A stretch of DNA of 64,000 bases from Candidatus Contendibacter sp. (lineage in GTDB: Bacteria > Pseudomonadota > Gammaproteobacteria > Competibacterales > Competibacteraceae): assembly GCA_029624675.1 (NCBI GenBank), contig JARSSP010000043.1, positions 20,303 through 84,302 on the forward strand, given 5' to 3'. This document shows positions 16,908 through 25,871 of the stretch, piece after piece. The number at the start of each line of letters is the position of its first letter. The stretch's first letter is position 1. A program made the translations under genes and the position numbers. A model generated the notes under the pieces. That model was not told the DNA's origin and made no database searches. It worked only from the letters and a program-made list of their open reading frames with translations.

Positions 16908-18116
16908 TTACTCGTGTCGCAGCGCCTCGATGGGATCGAGCCGCGCGGCGCGGCGGGCGGGGAAATAGCCGAAGATCACGCCGATCGCCGCCGAGAACAG
17001 GAACGCCAGCAGGTTGATGCCCGGATCGAACAGAAAGGGGACCTGCATGACTTTCGCCAGCCCGACCGAGGCCAGCGCGGCCAGCACGATGCCGATGATT
17101 CCACCCAGCGCCGACAGCGCCACCGCCTCGACCAGAAATTGCAGCAGCACTTCCCGCTCCAGCGCGCCGATGGCCAACCGAATGCCGATCTCGCGGGTGC
17201 GCTCGGTCACCGACACCAGCATGATGTTCATGATGCCGATGCCGCCCACCAGCAGGCTGACCGCCGCGACCGCACCCAGCAGCATGGTCATGACCTTGGT
17301 GGTGCCGGTCAAAGTTTCCGCGATCTGTCGGGTGTCGAGGATGGAAAAATTGTCGTCCTCGTTGGTGGCGATCTTGCGGCGCTCGCGCAGCAGCAACCGC
17401 AAATCCGCCATGACCCGGTCGGTGTTGGCGCTGTCCCCGACCGAGACCAGCAGGCTGCTGACGTCCTGATTGCCGGTCAGTCGCCGTTGCAGGGTGCGCA
17501 GCGGCATCACGATGGTGTCGTCCTGATCCATGCCCATCGCCGACTGGCCCTTGGACGCCAGCACGCCGATCACTTCGCAGGAAAAATTACTGATCCGCAA
17601 CACGCCGCCGACCGCGGGCTGCTGGCCAAACAGCTCCTTGCGTACCGTTTCGCCGATCACGCAGACCGCCTTGCCAGCGCGTTGCTCGGTTTCGGTGAAC
17701 ACGCGCCCGCCGGCCAGCCGCCAGTTGCCCACAGTGAAATAGGCGTCGGTGCTGCCGGTGACGGCGGTGGACCAGTTGTTCGCCCCATACACCACGGTCA
17801 GCGATCGGTTGGTGCTGGGAGCGACGGCGTTGAGGCCGCCGATCTGGGTTTGGATCGCTTCGGCGTCGCTGACCTTGAACCGGGGCGCGCCCGCCGAATC
17901 CCGGCCGGGTCCGAGCCGTTGACCGGGGCGCACCATGACCAGATTGCTGCCGAGACTGGCGATCTGATCCGATACCACGCGGGTCGCGCCATTGCCGAGC
18001 GTCACCATGGTGATCACCGCGCTGACGCCGATCACGATGCCGAGGATGGTCAGAAACGATCGCATGAGATTGCGCCGAATCGCGCGCAGGGCCAGCAGCA
18101 GGCTGCTCAGGAACAT
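16908..18116 (-). CDS. MacB-type ABC transporter permease
   Basis: A 402-residue integral membrane protein of the MacB/LolCE (type VII ABC) fold. There is one N-terminal helix (SFLTILGIVIGVSAVITMVTLG), a large periplasmic domain (about 60-270), and three C-terminal helices (VAAVSLLVGGIGIMNIMLV, SALGGIIGIVLAALASVGLA and LLAFLFSAAIGVIFGYFPA). The ending PARRAARLDPIEALRHE is the family hallmark. With the upstream ATPase and adaptor it forms a mechanotransmission efflux or export machine. The ATPase is a separate gene whose stop overlaps this start by one base. Confidence 0.93.
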   Translation of the reverse strand: MFLSSLLLALRAIRRNLMRSFLTILGIVIGVSAVITMVTLGNGATRVVSDQIASLGSNLVMVRPGQRLGPGRDSAGAPRFKVSDAEAIQTQIGGLNAVAPSTNRSLTVVYGANNWSTAVTGSTDAYFTVGNWRLAGGRVFTETEQRAGKAVCVIGETVRKELFGQQPAVGGVLRISNFSCEVIGVLASKGQSAMGMDQDDTIVMPLRTLQRRLTGNQDVSSLLVSVGDSANTDRVMADLRLLLRERRKIATNEDDNFSILDTRQIAETLTGTTKVMTMLLGAVAAVSLLVGGIGIMNIMLVSVTERTREIGIRLAIGALEREVLLQFLVEAVALSALGGIIGIVLAALASVGLAKVMQVPFLFDPGINLLAFLFSAAIGVIFGYFPARRAARLDPIEALRHE

Positions 18117-18862
18117 CAGTGCTTCTCCCCGTTGCGATGGTCCGCATCCACCCGACCATCCAGAAAGTGGATGATGCGTTTAGCGTAACGCGCCATGTCG
18201 GGCTCGTGGGTCACCATCAACACGGTGATGCCCCGGTCGCGGTTCAGCGCCACCAGCAGGTCCATGATCTCGTGACTGCGCTGGGTGTCGAGATTGCCGG
18301 TCGGTTCATCGGCCAGCAGAATGGTGGGATGGGTCACGATGGCGCGGGCGATGGCGACGCGTTGTTGCTGGCCGCCGGACAGTTCGGCGGGGGTGTGCTT
18401 CTCCCATTGCCGCAGCCCGACCGCGTCGAGCGCCTCGCGCGCCCGGGCGTGACGGGCGGCGCGCGGTTCGCCGCGATACAGCAGGGGCAATTCGACGTTT
18501 TCCAGCGCGGTGGTCCGGGCCAGCAGGTTGAAACCCTGAAACACGAAGCCGAGGTAATACCGGCGCAGCAGGGCACGCTGGTTGCGGGACAACTGCTCGA
18601 CATGCAGGCCGCGAAACACATAGGCCCCCGAGGTGGGGTTGTCCAGGCAGCCGAGGATGTTCATCGCGGTGGACTTGCCGGAGCCGCTCGGCCCCATGAC
18701 GGCGACGAATTCGCCCGGCTCGATACGCAAATCTACCCCGCGCAACGCCTGGAATTCGGCCGGTCCCTGCCCGTAGGTCTTGGTGACCGCCCGCAATTGG
18801 ATCAGCGATTCACTCCCCTCGCCTGGTGGGAGAGGGGCTGGGGGTGAGGGCATGGCGTTCAT
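18116..18862 (-). CDS. MacB-type ABC transporter ATP-binding protein
   Basis: A 248-residue ATPase with Walker [11 protein letters not shown]-loop in [13 protein letters not shown], signature [14 protein letters not shown], Walker [14 protein letters not shown] and switch His in VTHEPD. The first 17 residues ([17 protein letters not shown]) are not part of the fold: they are encoded by a dispersed 39-base GC-rich repeat (18812-18850) nearly identical to one at 45543-45581. The stop overlaps the permease start, and the start overlaps the adaptor stop by 4 bases, so the three genes are coupled. Confidence 0.94.
   Translation of the reverse strand: MNAMPSPPAPLPPGEGSESLIQLRAVTKTYGQGPAEFQALRGVDLRIEPGEFVAVMGPSGSGKSTAMNILGCLDNPTSGAYVFRGLHVEQLSRNQRALLRRYYLGFVFQGFNLLARTTALENVELPLLYRGEPRAARHARAREALDAVGLRQWEKHTPAELSGGQQQRVAIARAIVTHPTILLADEPTGNLDTQRSHEIMDLLVALNRDRGITVLMVTHEPDMARYAKRIIHFLDGRVDADHRNGEKH
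18812..18850 (+). repeat. Dispersed GC-rich repeat, copy 1
   Basis: About 39 bases beginning ACTCCCCTCGCC and ending GGGGGTGAGGG. It matches 45543-45581 at all but a few positions, in the same orientation. More diverged relatives occur at 32051-32095 and 63654-63681. This copy encodes the N-terminal extension of the ABC ATPase. Confidence 0.8.
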
Positions 18863-20160
18863 CGCGCCGTTCCCAAACTAGCGGTGATGACCGGTAGACC
18901 CGGTTCCAGCCCCTCGCCCGCCACTTCGGTCATGCGGCCATCGCTGCTGCCAACGGTCACCGGCACGGCGACCGGCTGGCCGTCGCGCAACACCCAAATC
19001 TGCCGCGCCGCGCCCTTGCCGCCTTTGGCGTTCGCGGATTGTCGCCTGGGCGCCAGACCCCGGGGAGGACGGGGCAGCAGGCTGGCCACCAGCCCGCCGC
19101 CGCCGGACTGGGCTTCGGGTGGTGGCGGCGTGAAGCGCAGCGCCGCGTTCGGGACCAGCAGCACGTTCTCCCGTTCGGCGGTGACGATTTCCGCCGTCGC
19201 GGTCATGCCGGGCCGCAGGCTGAGGTCGTCGTTATCCACGTTGAGCATGGTCTTGTAGGTCACCACGTTGTTGACCGTCTCCGCGCCGAACCGCACCTGT
19301 CGGATGCGGGCGGGATAGCTGCGATTGGGATAGGCGTCCACAGTGAACGTGGCCGGCTGCCCTTCGCGCACCTGGCCGACGTCGGCCTCGTCCACGTCCA
19401 CCTGCAATTCCATTTGCGCCAGATTTTCCGCAAGCGTGAACAGCACCGGCGCTTGCAGCGAGGCGGCCACGGTCTGGCCCGACTCCACCTTGCGTTGGAG
19501 CACCACGCCGTCGATCGGCGAGCGAATGGACGCCTTGGCCAGATCGGTTTCGTTGGTGCGCAGCGTGGCGCGCGCCTCCTCGACCGCCGCCCGGGCGCTG
19601 GCTTCGTCGGCGACGGCGCGGTCCACCGTCGCCTCGGCCGTTTCCAGTTCCGTCGGCGCGGGCACCTTGCCCCCGCTCAGCTTGGCGACCTGTCGCAGCC
19701 GTCCGAGACTGGCGCGGGATTCCTTAACCGTCGCCACCGCTTGCAACACCTTGGCCTCGGCCGACGTGAGCGCGGCCTTGGACTTGGCAATTTGATTCTG
19801 AAGCTTGGTCAGATCCAGGCGAGCGAGCACCTGCCCTTTATTGACCCGGTCGTTGTCGTCCACCAGGACCGTTTCGATGGTGCCGGACAACTCGCTGCCG
19901 ACATCCACCTGATTGATCGGCGCCAGCTTGCCGGTCGCCGACACCGTGACCCGCAGGTTGCCCCGGCCGAGCGGCTCGGTCTGATACTGAGGCGCGGCGT
20001 CGGCGGCGGGGCCGGATCGGAACCACACGAACCCGCCGCCGGCCAAGGCGAACACAACCGCCACGATCAGCCAGCGGAGTGCACGGAGATGGCCGCGCGC
20101 CGGTTCCGACTGAATGATTTTCGCCAGTTCGGCATCCACGACGGAGGGGGTATGGCTCAT
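18859..20160 (-). CDS. MacA-type periplasmic adaptor
   Basis: A 433-residue HlyD/MacA-type adaptor. The start MSHTPSVVDAELAKI at 20160 was chosen because it overlaps the upstream outer-membrane gene in an ATGA. It has one membrane anchor (WLIVAVVFALAGGGFVWF), a first lipoyl half (GKLAPINQVDVGSELSGTI), a long coiled-coil hairpin (about 120-210, Ala/Glu/Lys-rich), a second lipoyl half (IRSPIDGVVLQRKVESGQTV), and a barrel and membrane-proximal domain. A Pro/Arg-rich insertion (PRPPRGLAPRRQSANAKGGK) occurs late. It links the ABC permease/ATPase to the TolC-like channel encoded just upstream. Confidence 0.92.
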   Translation of the reverse strand: MSHTPSVVDAELAKIIQSEPARGHLRALRWLIVAVVFALAGGGFVWFRSGPAADAAPQYQTEPLGRGNLRVTVSATGKLAPINQVDVGSELSGTIETVLVDDNDRVNKGQVLARLDLTKLQNQIAKSKAALTSAEAKVLQAVATVKESRASLGRLRQVAKLSGGKVPAPTELETAEATVDRAVADEASARAAVEEARATLRTNETDLAKASIRSPIDGVVLQRKVESGQTVAASLQAPVLFTLAENLAQMELQVDVDEADVGQVREGQPATFTVDAYPNRSYPARIRQVRFGAETVNNVVTYKTMLNVDNDDLSLRPGMTATAEIVTAERENVLLVPNAALRFTPPPPEAQSGGGGLVASLLPRPPRGLAPRRQSANAKGGKGAARQIWVLRDGQPVAVPVTVGSSDGRMTEVAGEGLEPGLPVITASLGTAR

Positions 20161-21617
20161 GGCGATGTTCCTTGCGTGTGGGCGGCGATGGAGTTGGCCG
20201 GCGCTGGCGACCAGCCGCCACCCACGGCTTTGTAAAGCTGAATCAGCGCCTTGGCGCCATCCGCTTCGCTGAGCGTGAGCTTGTCTTCGACGGTCAGCAC
20301 GGTGCGTTCCGTATCCAGCACCGTCTGGAAATCGCTGAGGCCGGCGCTGTAGCGGTGCCGGGCCAGCCGGGCGGCCAGACGCGCGGCTTGCAAGGCTTCG
20401 CGCAGATTGTCTTGCCGCTGGCGGGTGTTGGCCAGAGCCACCAGCGCGTTCTCGACCTCCGCCAGCGCGTTCAACACGGTGGATTCGTAGCTGACCAAGG
20501 CCTGCTCCTGCACGGCGGTCTGAATGTTGACCTGTTGGCGGATGCGCCCCGCATCGAAAATCGGCGCGGCGACGCTGCCCAGCACACTTCCCGCGACCGC
20601 ATTGCCGCTGGCCAAGGCGCCGAGGGTCAACGCTTCCAGACCGAGCGACCCGCTCAGGCTGAAGTTGGGATACGCCTGGGCTTCGACCACGCCGATCCGC
20701 GCGGTTTCCGCCGCCAGCGTCCGTTCCGCGACCTGCACGTCGGGCCGCTGGCGCAGCGCATCGGCGGGAATGCTCACCGCTACGTGCGCCGGCATCCGGG
20801 GAATTCCGCCCGGTTGGGCCAACCGCTCGGCCAGGGTGCCGGGCTGCTGGCCGATCAGGATTTCCAGGCGATGTTCGGCCTCGGCGCGGCTGGTTTCGAG
20901 GCTGGGAACTTGCGCCTTGGTCTGCTCCAGATTGGCGCGGGCCTGCTCCACGTCCAGCGCGGTGGTCAAGCCGGCTTGCGCCCGCCACTGGGTGAGTTGC
21001 AGAGTTTCGGTCTGCGAGGCGGCGTTAGCCCTGGCGATGTCCAGCGCCTTTTGGGAGGCGCGCAATTCCACATAATTCAGTCCCACCTCGGCGGCCAGCG
21101 AAACCTGGACCGCGTGCAGACTGGCCTGACTGGCTTCCAAATTGGCCTGGGCGGCTTCGACGCCCCGCCGGAGACCGCCGAAGACATCCGGTTCCCAACT
21201 GGCGTCAAACTCGGCGCTGAACAGGTTCGCCGTCCCACCGCCGCCGGATTCGCCACTGACCTTCACCCGCCGTCCGGTCGCCGAGCCAGAGACTGCCGGA
21301 AACAGCTCCGCCCCGGCCAGGGCCCGCTGGGCGCGCGCCTCACGCAATTTCGCCTGGGCGGCGCGCAGGTTGAGACTGGTTTGCAGGGCCTGCTCGACCA
21401 GTCCGGTTAACGTCGGATCGTCGAGTTGCCGCCACCAGGTCGCCAAGTCTGCTAGCGTGGTGGGCGCGACGGCAACCCGCGCCGCCGCTGCACCCCGCCA
21501 CGTAGCCGGCGTTGCCAGTTCGGGGGCGGCATAGTTCGGGCCGACCGCCGTGCAACCAGTCAACAGCAGGGCCGCCGCCAAGGCCGTGACGAGGGCGCGT
21601 TGTGGTTGATCGATCAT
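20157..21617 (-). CDS. NodT/OprM-type outer-membrane efflux lipoprotein
   Basis: About 486 residues from MIDQPQRALVTALAAALLLTG; an ATG 14 codons earlier is less likely because the signal peptide should begin near here. The lipobox LLLTGC is followed by TAVGPNYAAPE, the typical start of NodT-family channels. Two related halves of coiled-coil and beta segments follow (SLNLRAAQAKLREARAQRAL and SLSGSLGLEALTLG...). It forms the trimeric outer-membrane duct for the MacAB-type machinery encoded downstream, with ATGA coupling to the adaptor. The divergent CpxRA-type genes start 193 bases away and share the promoter region. Confidence 0.93.
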   Translation of the reverse strand: MIDQPQRALVTALAAALLLTGCTAVGPNYAAPELATPATWRGAAAARVAVAPTTLADLATWWRQLDDPTLTGLVEQALQTSLNLRAAQAKLREARAQRALAGAELFPAVSGSATGRRVKVSGESGGGGTANLFSAEFDASWEPDVFGGLRRGVEAAQANLEASQASLHAVQVSLAAEVGLNYVELRASQKALDIARANAASQTETLQLTQWRAQAGLTTALDVEQARANLEQTKAQVPSLETSRAEAEHRLEILIGQQPGTLAERLAQPGGIPRMPAHVAVSIPADALRQRPDVQVAERTLAAETARIGVVEAQAYPNFSLSGSLGLEALTLGALASGNAVAGSVLGSVAAPIFDAGRIRQQVNIQTAVQEQALVSYESTVLNALAEVENALVALANTRQRQDNLREALQAARLAARLARHRYSAGLSDFQTVLDTERTVLTVEDKLTLSEADGAKALIQLYKAVGGGWSPAPANSIAAHTQGTSP

Positions 21618-21684
21618 GGTATGACTCCTGGAACCGCGAGATTTTCCCGATTTCCTCATGGCCGCTACTGTAACCGGGGTATCG

Positions 21685-21740
21685 GTAAATGCGGGTTAGC
21701 GTTATGTAAAAACAGGTAAGGACGGGCAAAAACAGGTAAA
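21685..21740. promoter_or_regulatory. Tandem CpxR-like boxes in the divergent promoter
   Basis: Two direct copies of the CpxR-type box (consensus GTAAA-N5-GTAAA) occur: GTAAA-AACAG-GTAAG at 21706-21720 and GCAAA-AACAG-GTAAA at 21726-21740, 20 bases apart. A weaker third, GTAAA-TGCGG-GTTAG, is at 21685-21699. They lie between the efflux operon (leftward) and the response-regulator gene (rightward). This suggests that the adjacent CpxR-like regulator controls both directions. Confidence 0.65.
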
Positions 21741-21809
21741 TGTGCTTGGTTGTCGGACGGGGATCGCTATGATGGTCGCCACGAAAAGCAAGCGAAGCGG
21801 TTGGCGGTG

Positions 21810-22502
21810 ATGACCCAGGTGTTGCTGGTGGATGACGATGTCGAATTGGGCGAAATGCTGACGGAATACCTCGAACGCGAGGATTTCGGGGTGGCGGCCG
21901 TGCCGGACGGTGAAGCCGGCGTGCGCCGCGCGCTGTCGGGCGAGTACGACATCGTGGTGCTGGATGTGATGATGCCGCGAATGAACGGCATCGAAGCCTT
22001 GCGCCGCATCCGTGCACAAGACAGCCGCATCCCGGTGCTGATGCTCACGGCCAAAGGGGACGACGTCGACCGCATCGTCGGTCTCGAACTCGGCGCGGAC
22101 GATTACGTGCCCAAACCCTGCACCCCACGCGAACTGGTCGCGCGCATCCGGGCCATCCTGCGGCGCACTTGGTCGCGGGAGCCGACCAGCCTGCCGTCTG
22201 GTCCGCTGATCGTGGGTTTGCTGACGCTGTGGCCGGAAAAGCGCAGCGCCGAGTGGAACGGTGAACCGCTCGACCTCACCAGCACCGAATTCAATCTGCT
22301 GGAGGTGCTGGTCCGCAACGCGGGGCGGGTGGTCAGCAAACAGGAACTGTCGGAACAGGGGCTGGGCCGACCGCTGGCACGCTATGACCGAGGCATCGAC
22401 GTTCACCTGAGCAGCATCCGGCACAAGCTGGGGCTAGACAGCGCGAGACGCTCGCCGATTCAAACCGTGCGCGGCATCGGCTATCAGTACATCCGGAAGT
22501 GA
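21810..22502 (+). CDS. cpxR: CpxR-type response regulator
   Basis: A 230-residue OmpR-family regulator. The receiver has the acidic pocket VDDD (8-10), the phosphoacceptor Asp52 in VLDVMMPRMNG, Thr80 and Lys102 (DDYVPKPC). GLELGADDY and RELVARIRAILRR are strongly CpxR-like. The winged-helix domain ends RGIGYQYIRK. An in-frame ATG at 21750 would add 20 residues not found in the family, so the start at 21810 is preferred. The sensor kinase gene overlaps by 4 bases (GTGA). Three CpxR-like boxes lie just upstream, implying autoregulation and control of the divergent efflux operon. Confidence 0.9.
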   Translation: MTQVLLVDDDVELGEMLTEYLEREDFGVAAVPDGEAGVRRALSGEYDIVVLDVMMPRMNGIEALRRIRAQDSRIPVLMLTAKGDDVDRIVGLELGADDYVPKPCTPRELVARIRAILRRTWSREPTSLPSGPLIVGLLTLWPEKRSAEWNGEPLDLTSTEFNLLEVLVRNAGRVVSKQELSEQGLGRPLARYDRGIDVHLSSIRHKLGLDSARRSPIQTVRGIGYQYIRK

Positions 22503-23845
22503 CCGCCGTGGGTCGACTGTTCTGGAAATTTTTCTTGGCCTTCTGGCTGGCTCTCTTAGCGGCTGGCGCTGGCGTGGGCGCGATGGTCTGGCTACATCAA
22601 CGGACGCTCGACGAACGCGGCCAGGAATTGGCTAGCGGGCCGCGCGCCGCGTTTCTGGTGAGCGCGACGACGGCCACGCTCCGGCATGGCGGCGTCGGGG
22701 CGCTACAAGGTTTGCTGGAGGAGTGGCATGGCCGGGGTGGCGCGCATGTGTATGTCGTGGACGATACCGACCGGGAACTGCTGGACCGCGCGGTTCCCCT
22801 TGAGGCGCTGGCGCAAGCTCGCCGGCTGGCGCTGGGGGATCAGGAGTCGCGCATCGCCCGACTGGAGACGGCGGGCGGGCGGTCCTATCTGTTTTTCATT
22901 CCCGCCGAAGGCGAGGCGGCGCCGCGCCATCCCCCGCCGCCGTCGCCGCTGCTGCCGATCAGCATCGGCATCCTGGCCAGCCTCGGCTTTAGCGCGTTGC
23001 TGGCCTGGTATCTAGCGAAGCCGATCCGCCACCTGCGCGGCGCGTTCGACGCCGTGGCGGCAGGAAAGCTCGATACCCGGATCGGGCCGCGCATGGGGCG
23101 GCGGCGCGATGAAATCGCCGACCTGGGGCGGGATTTCGACCGCATGGCCGGGCAACTGCAAATTCTGGTCGGTTCCCAGCGGCGGTTGCTGCACGATGTC
23201 TCGCACGAACTGCGCTCGCCGCTGGCGCGGTTGCAGGCCGCGATCGGTCTGGCCCGGCAACAGCCGGAGAAGCTGGAGGCTTCGCTGGATCGCATCGAGC
23301 GTGAATCGGGTCGCCTGGATGAACTGGTGGGGGAACTGCTGACGCTGTCGCGGCTGGAAGCCGGCACGAGCGGCGCGACGGACGAGGACATCGATCTGGT
23401 GGAATTGGTGGCGAGCATTGTCGATGACGCGCGGTTCGAGGCGGAGGCGACCGGGCGTCAGGTCAACTTTTCTGGCGGGAGCGAGGCCATCGTTAAGGTC
23501 CGCGCCGAATTGCTGCACCGCGCCTTTGAGAATGTGATCCGCAACGCGGTGAAATACACACGCGAAGGCACGGCGGTTGAAGTGCAAGTCGAACGGCGGG
23601 TTGTTCCCAAGCAGCTGATCGTGACCGTCGATGATCGGGGTCCCGGCGTTCCCGACAGTGATTTGCAGGCGGTCTTTGAGCCGTTTTTCCGGGCTGGAGC
23701 CGGCGTCAAGGCCACCGGCTTCGGTTTGGGGTTGGCCATCGCCCGCCGGGCCATCGAGGCGCATGACGGGAGCATTCGCGCGCTGAATCGCCCGGACGGC
23801 GGGTTGCGAGTGGAGATCGTTCTACCGGTGGGTCAGGTTAGCTAA
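22499..23845 (+). CDS. cpxA: CpxA-type sensor histidine kinase
   Basis: A 448-residue kinase. TM1 is at about residues 8-31. A short periplasmic sensor follows (35-150) and ends in a Pro-rich stretch. TM2 is at about 151-171, then a HAMP domain, the phosphoacceptor His236 in HDVSHELRSPLARL, and ATP-binding boxes NVIRNAVKYT, DDRGPGVPDSD and GFGLGLAIARRAIEAH. Start is a GTG within the GTGA overlap with the regulator gene; a second GTG three codons later is possible. It should phosphorylate the adjacent regulator, probably in response to envelope stress as in the Cpx family. Confidence 0.9.
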   Translation: MTAVGRLFWKFFLAFWLALLAAGAGVGAMVWLHQRTLDERGQELASGPRAAFLVSATTATLRHGGVGALQGLLEEWHGRGGAHVYVVDDTDRELLDRAVPLEALAQARRLALGDQESRIARLETAGGRSYLFFIPAEGEAAPRHPPPPSPLLPISIGILASLGFSALLAWYLAKPIRHLRGAFDAVAAGKLDTRIGPRMGRRRDEIADLGRDFDRMAGQLQILVGSQRRLLHDVSHELRSPLARLQAAIGLARQQPEKLEASLDRIERESGRLDELVGELLTLSRLEAGTSGATDEDIDLVELVASIVDDARFEAEATGRQVNFSGGSEAIVKVRAELLHRAFENVIRNAVKYTREGTAVEVQVERRVVPKQLIVTVDDRGPGVPDSDLQAVFEPFFRAGAGVKATGFGLGLAIARRAIEAHDGSIRALNRPDGGLRVEIVLPVGQVS

Positions 23846-23854
23846 CAGCCCGCC

Positions 23855-24577
23855 TCAGCCCGCCAGATTCTTCGCGGCAAATTCCCAGTTGATCAGGTTG
23901 TCGAGGACAGCGGCCACATAGTCGGCCCGCCGGTTCTGGTAATCCAGATAGTAGGCGTGCTCCCACACATCGACAGTCAGTAGCGGCTGTTGACCGTGGG
24001 CGATGGGGGTATCGGCGTTGCCGGTCTTGGTGACGATCAGCTTGTCACCGTCCTTGACCAGCCAGGCCCAGCCGCTGCCAAACTGGCTGGTGGCGGTCTT
24101 GGCGAACTCAGCCTTGAATTTGTCGTAATCGCCGAAGGATTTTTCGATCAGCTCGGCCAGCGCCCCGCTAGGTTTGCCGCCGCCCTTGGGCCGCAGGCTG
24201 TTCCAATAGAAGGTGTGGTTCCAGACCTGCGCGGCGTTGTTGAAGATCGCGGCCTGGTCGGCGCCGCCGGCGGTGGCCTTGACGACCGCTGCCAGCGGCT
24301 GGTCGGCTAGCGGCGTGCCGGCGACCAGTTCGTTGAGCTTGTTGACATAACCCTGATGGTGCTTGCCGTAGTGGAAGCCAATGGTCTGGGCCGAGATGTA
24401 GGGACTTAGGGCATCGTCAGCGTAGGGCAGGGTTGGCAAGGTAAAGGGTCCGCTGGCGGCGGCGCGCGCCGGGCGAGAAGGAGCGAGGCCGCCTAACGCC
24501 AGCGCGGCGGAGCCGGCCAACAGGGTGGTCAGAAAACGGCGGCGGTTCAGGGCGTATTCGGGCAGGGAAGCGGACAT
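23855..24577 (-). CDS. Fe-type superoxide dismutase with Tat signal
   Basis: About 240 residues from [27 protein letters not shown] upstream supports this start. A twin-arginine motif (NRRRFLTT) and hydrophobic core ending in ARAA predict folded export to the periplasm. The SOD fold is complete: metal ligands lie in [22 protein letters not shown] and [22 protein letters not shown], with its Gln, is the iron-type (SodB) signature. Most SodB enzymes are cytosolic, so a Tat-exported one is uncommon. The gene converges closely on the cpxA-like kinase (9 bases between the stops). Confidence 0.93.
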   Translation of the reverse strand: MSASLPEYALNRRRFLTTLLAGSAALALGGLAPSRPARAAASGPFTLPTLPYADDALSPYISAQTIGFHYGKHHQGYVNKLNELVAGTPLADQPLAAVVKATAGGADQAAIFNNAAQVWNHTFYWNSLRPKGGGKPSGALAELIEKSFGDYDKFKAEFAKTATSQFGSGWAWLVKDGDKLIVTKTGNADTPIAHGQQPLLTVDVWEHAYYLDYQNRRADYVAAVLDNLINWEFAAKNLAG

Positions 24578-24711
24578 CGGTTGGCCTCCTTCGGGTAGTC
24601 TGGTGGTCAGCACGTGGAATCGATACTCAATCGATGAGTGACAGTGTAGCTGACCGCGCGTTCACCCTCGCTGCGGTTTGCGACTGGACCGCGATGGCCG
24701 GGCGGCAAAAT

Positions 24712-25245
24712 TTACTGTAGGGAGCCCCAACGGCTAACGGCGGGTTCGGCGACCGCCCACTTCCAGCTCTTGTCCTGCCGGCAAGCGGTCACCACGAACC
24801 ACTGGCGCGTCTGTTTGTTGCCTTCGCCGTCGACGACGGAAAACAGCGCCTCCTTGCACAGAGCCAGCGGCGAAGCCAGGATGCGGACCACCTCGACTTC
24901 GCCGTGTTCGTTTTCGTAGGGCACCGGATGCTGGATTTTCCAGGACTCGATGTCGCCCGGCTTCATCCGGCCGATTTGGGCGGCGATTTGATCCTGTTCG
25001 GCCTGGTGCCAGGTGCGGAACACGTATTTGGCGGTGACATCGACCGCGACCGCGACTCCGATGCTGACCCCATAGCCTACCGCGGGATTGGTGGTGGCCG
25101 CGCCGCTGGCGATGCCGGCGGCGGCCCCGGCGAACCCGCCGATGGTATTGCAGCCCGTGAGGATGATGGCCCATAGACCGACGATCAGCGGCGCGGTGGG
25201 ATCGATTTTCGAGTGGGCGGCGGTTGCCTTGCGCGACCGCCTCAT
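24712..25245 (-). CDS. Lipoprotein, paralogue of its upstream neighbour
   Basis: About 177 residues from MRRSRKATAAHSKIDPTAP, a start that overlaps the upstream paralogue's stop as ATGA. The lipobox IILTGC lies near residue 32, followed by a Gly/Ala-rich hydrophobic segment (FAGAAAGIASGAATTNPAVG) that could sit in a membrane. The C-terminal half shares with the next gene the pattern QIxxxKPGxxxxWxxxxPVP, ExGxVxVxRI, LxCKExxFSxD, WKWAxAEPAxxRWGxLQ. I recognise no named family. The pair is an obvious tandem duplication and is probably transcribed together; function unknown. Confidence 0.7.
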   Translation of the reverse strand: MRRSRKATAAHSKIDPTAPLIVGLWAIILTGCNTIGGFAGAAAGIASGAATTNPAVGYGVSIGVAVAVDVTAKYVFRTWHQAEQDQIAAQIGRMKPGDIESWKIQHPVPYENEHGEVEVVRILASPLALCKEALFSVVDGEGNKQTRQWFVVTACRQDKSWKWAVAEPAVSRWGSLQ

Positions 25246-25763
25246 TGCAACGCGCCCCAACGCTCGGTGGCCGGTTCGGCGGAGGCCCATTTCCAGCGGT
25301 CGGCGTCGCGGCAGATAGTGGCGACGTAGAAGTCGCTTTGCGGCTTGTGGTCGGCGGCGGCGGTGTCGATCGAGAACACAATTTCCTTGCAGATCAGGTT
25401 CCGCCCGCTGATGATCCGGCTGACCGTAACCCGGCCCCGCTCGTCATCCTCGATGGGGACTTTATGGCTCACTTGCCAGGTCGCCACCGCGCCGGGCTCC
25501 AGTTTGCCGGCGATCTGGGCGATCAGATCCTGCTGTTCCTGATGGGTCTTGCGCTGGGCATATTGGAGGCCGGCCATAGCCACCGATCTCACGCCCAGCC
25601 CGATGCCGGTGGCGACCGCTGCATTGTCGGTGGCTCTGCTGGCGATGGCCGCGCCACCGACACCGGCCAGATCAGCCGTGCCCTCGCGCAAAAAGGAGCT
25701 GCATCCGCACGCGCCAGCGGCGATCCCTATCAGTAACAGCACGGTTGGATGGCGTTTGTTCAT
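25242..25763 (-). CDS. Lipoprotein, paralogue of its downstream neighbour
   Basis: About 173 residues from MNKRHPTVLLLIGIAAGAC; a longer frame to 25856 lacks a plausible signal sequence at its start. The lipobox is at GACGC, then a Gly/Ala-rich segment (GVGGAAIASRATDNAAVATG) and a C-terminal domain ending KWASAEPATERWGALQ, very like its neighbour (KWAVAEPAVSRWGSLQ). Both keep the cysteine in ICKE/LCKE and a second in CR, which may form a disulphide in the periplasm. Gene order and the ATGA overlap indicate one operon. Function unknown. Confidence 0.7.
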   Translation of the reverse strand: MNKRHPTVLLLIGIAAGACGCSSFLREGTADLAGVGGAAIASRATDNAAVATGIGLGVRSVAMAGLQYAQRKTHQEQQDLIAQIAGKLEPGAVATWQVSHKVPIEDDERGRVTVSRIISGRNLICKEIVFSIDTAAADHKPQSDFYVATICRDADRWKWASAEPATERWGALQ

Positions 25764-25871
25764 CGCTTGCTCGGATCGCCGTGAATCGAAAGACAACACA
25801 GTGTAGCCGACTGGTCGTGAATGGGCTCTAACCGGGGTTGACCTTCCACACGGCACGATTATGATGCAGAC

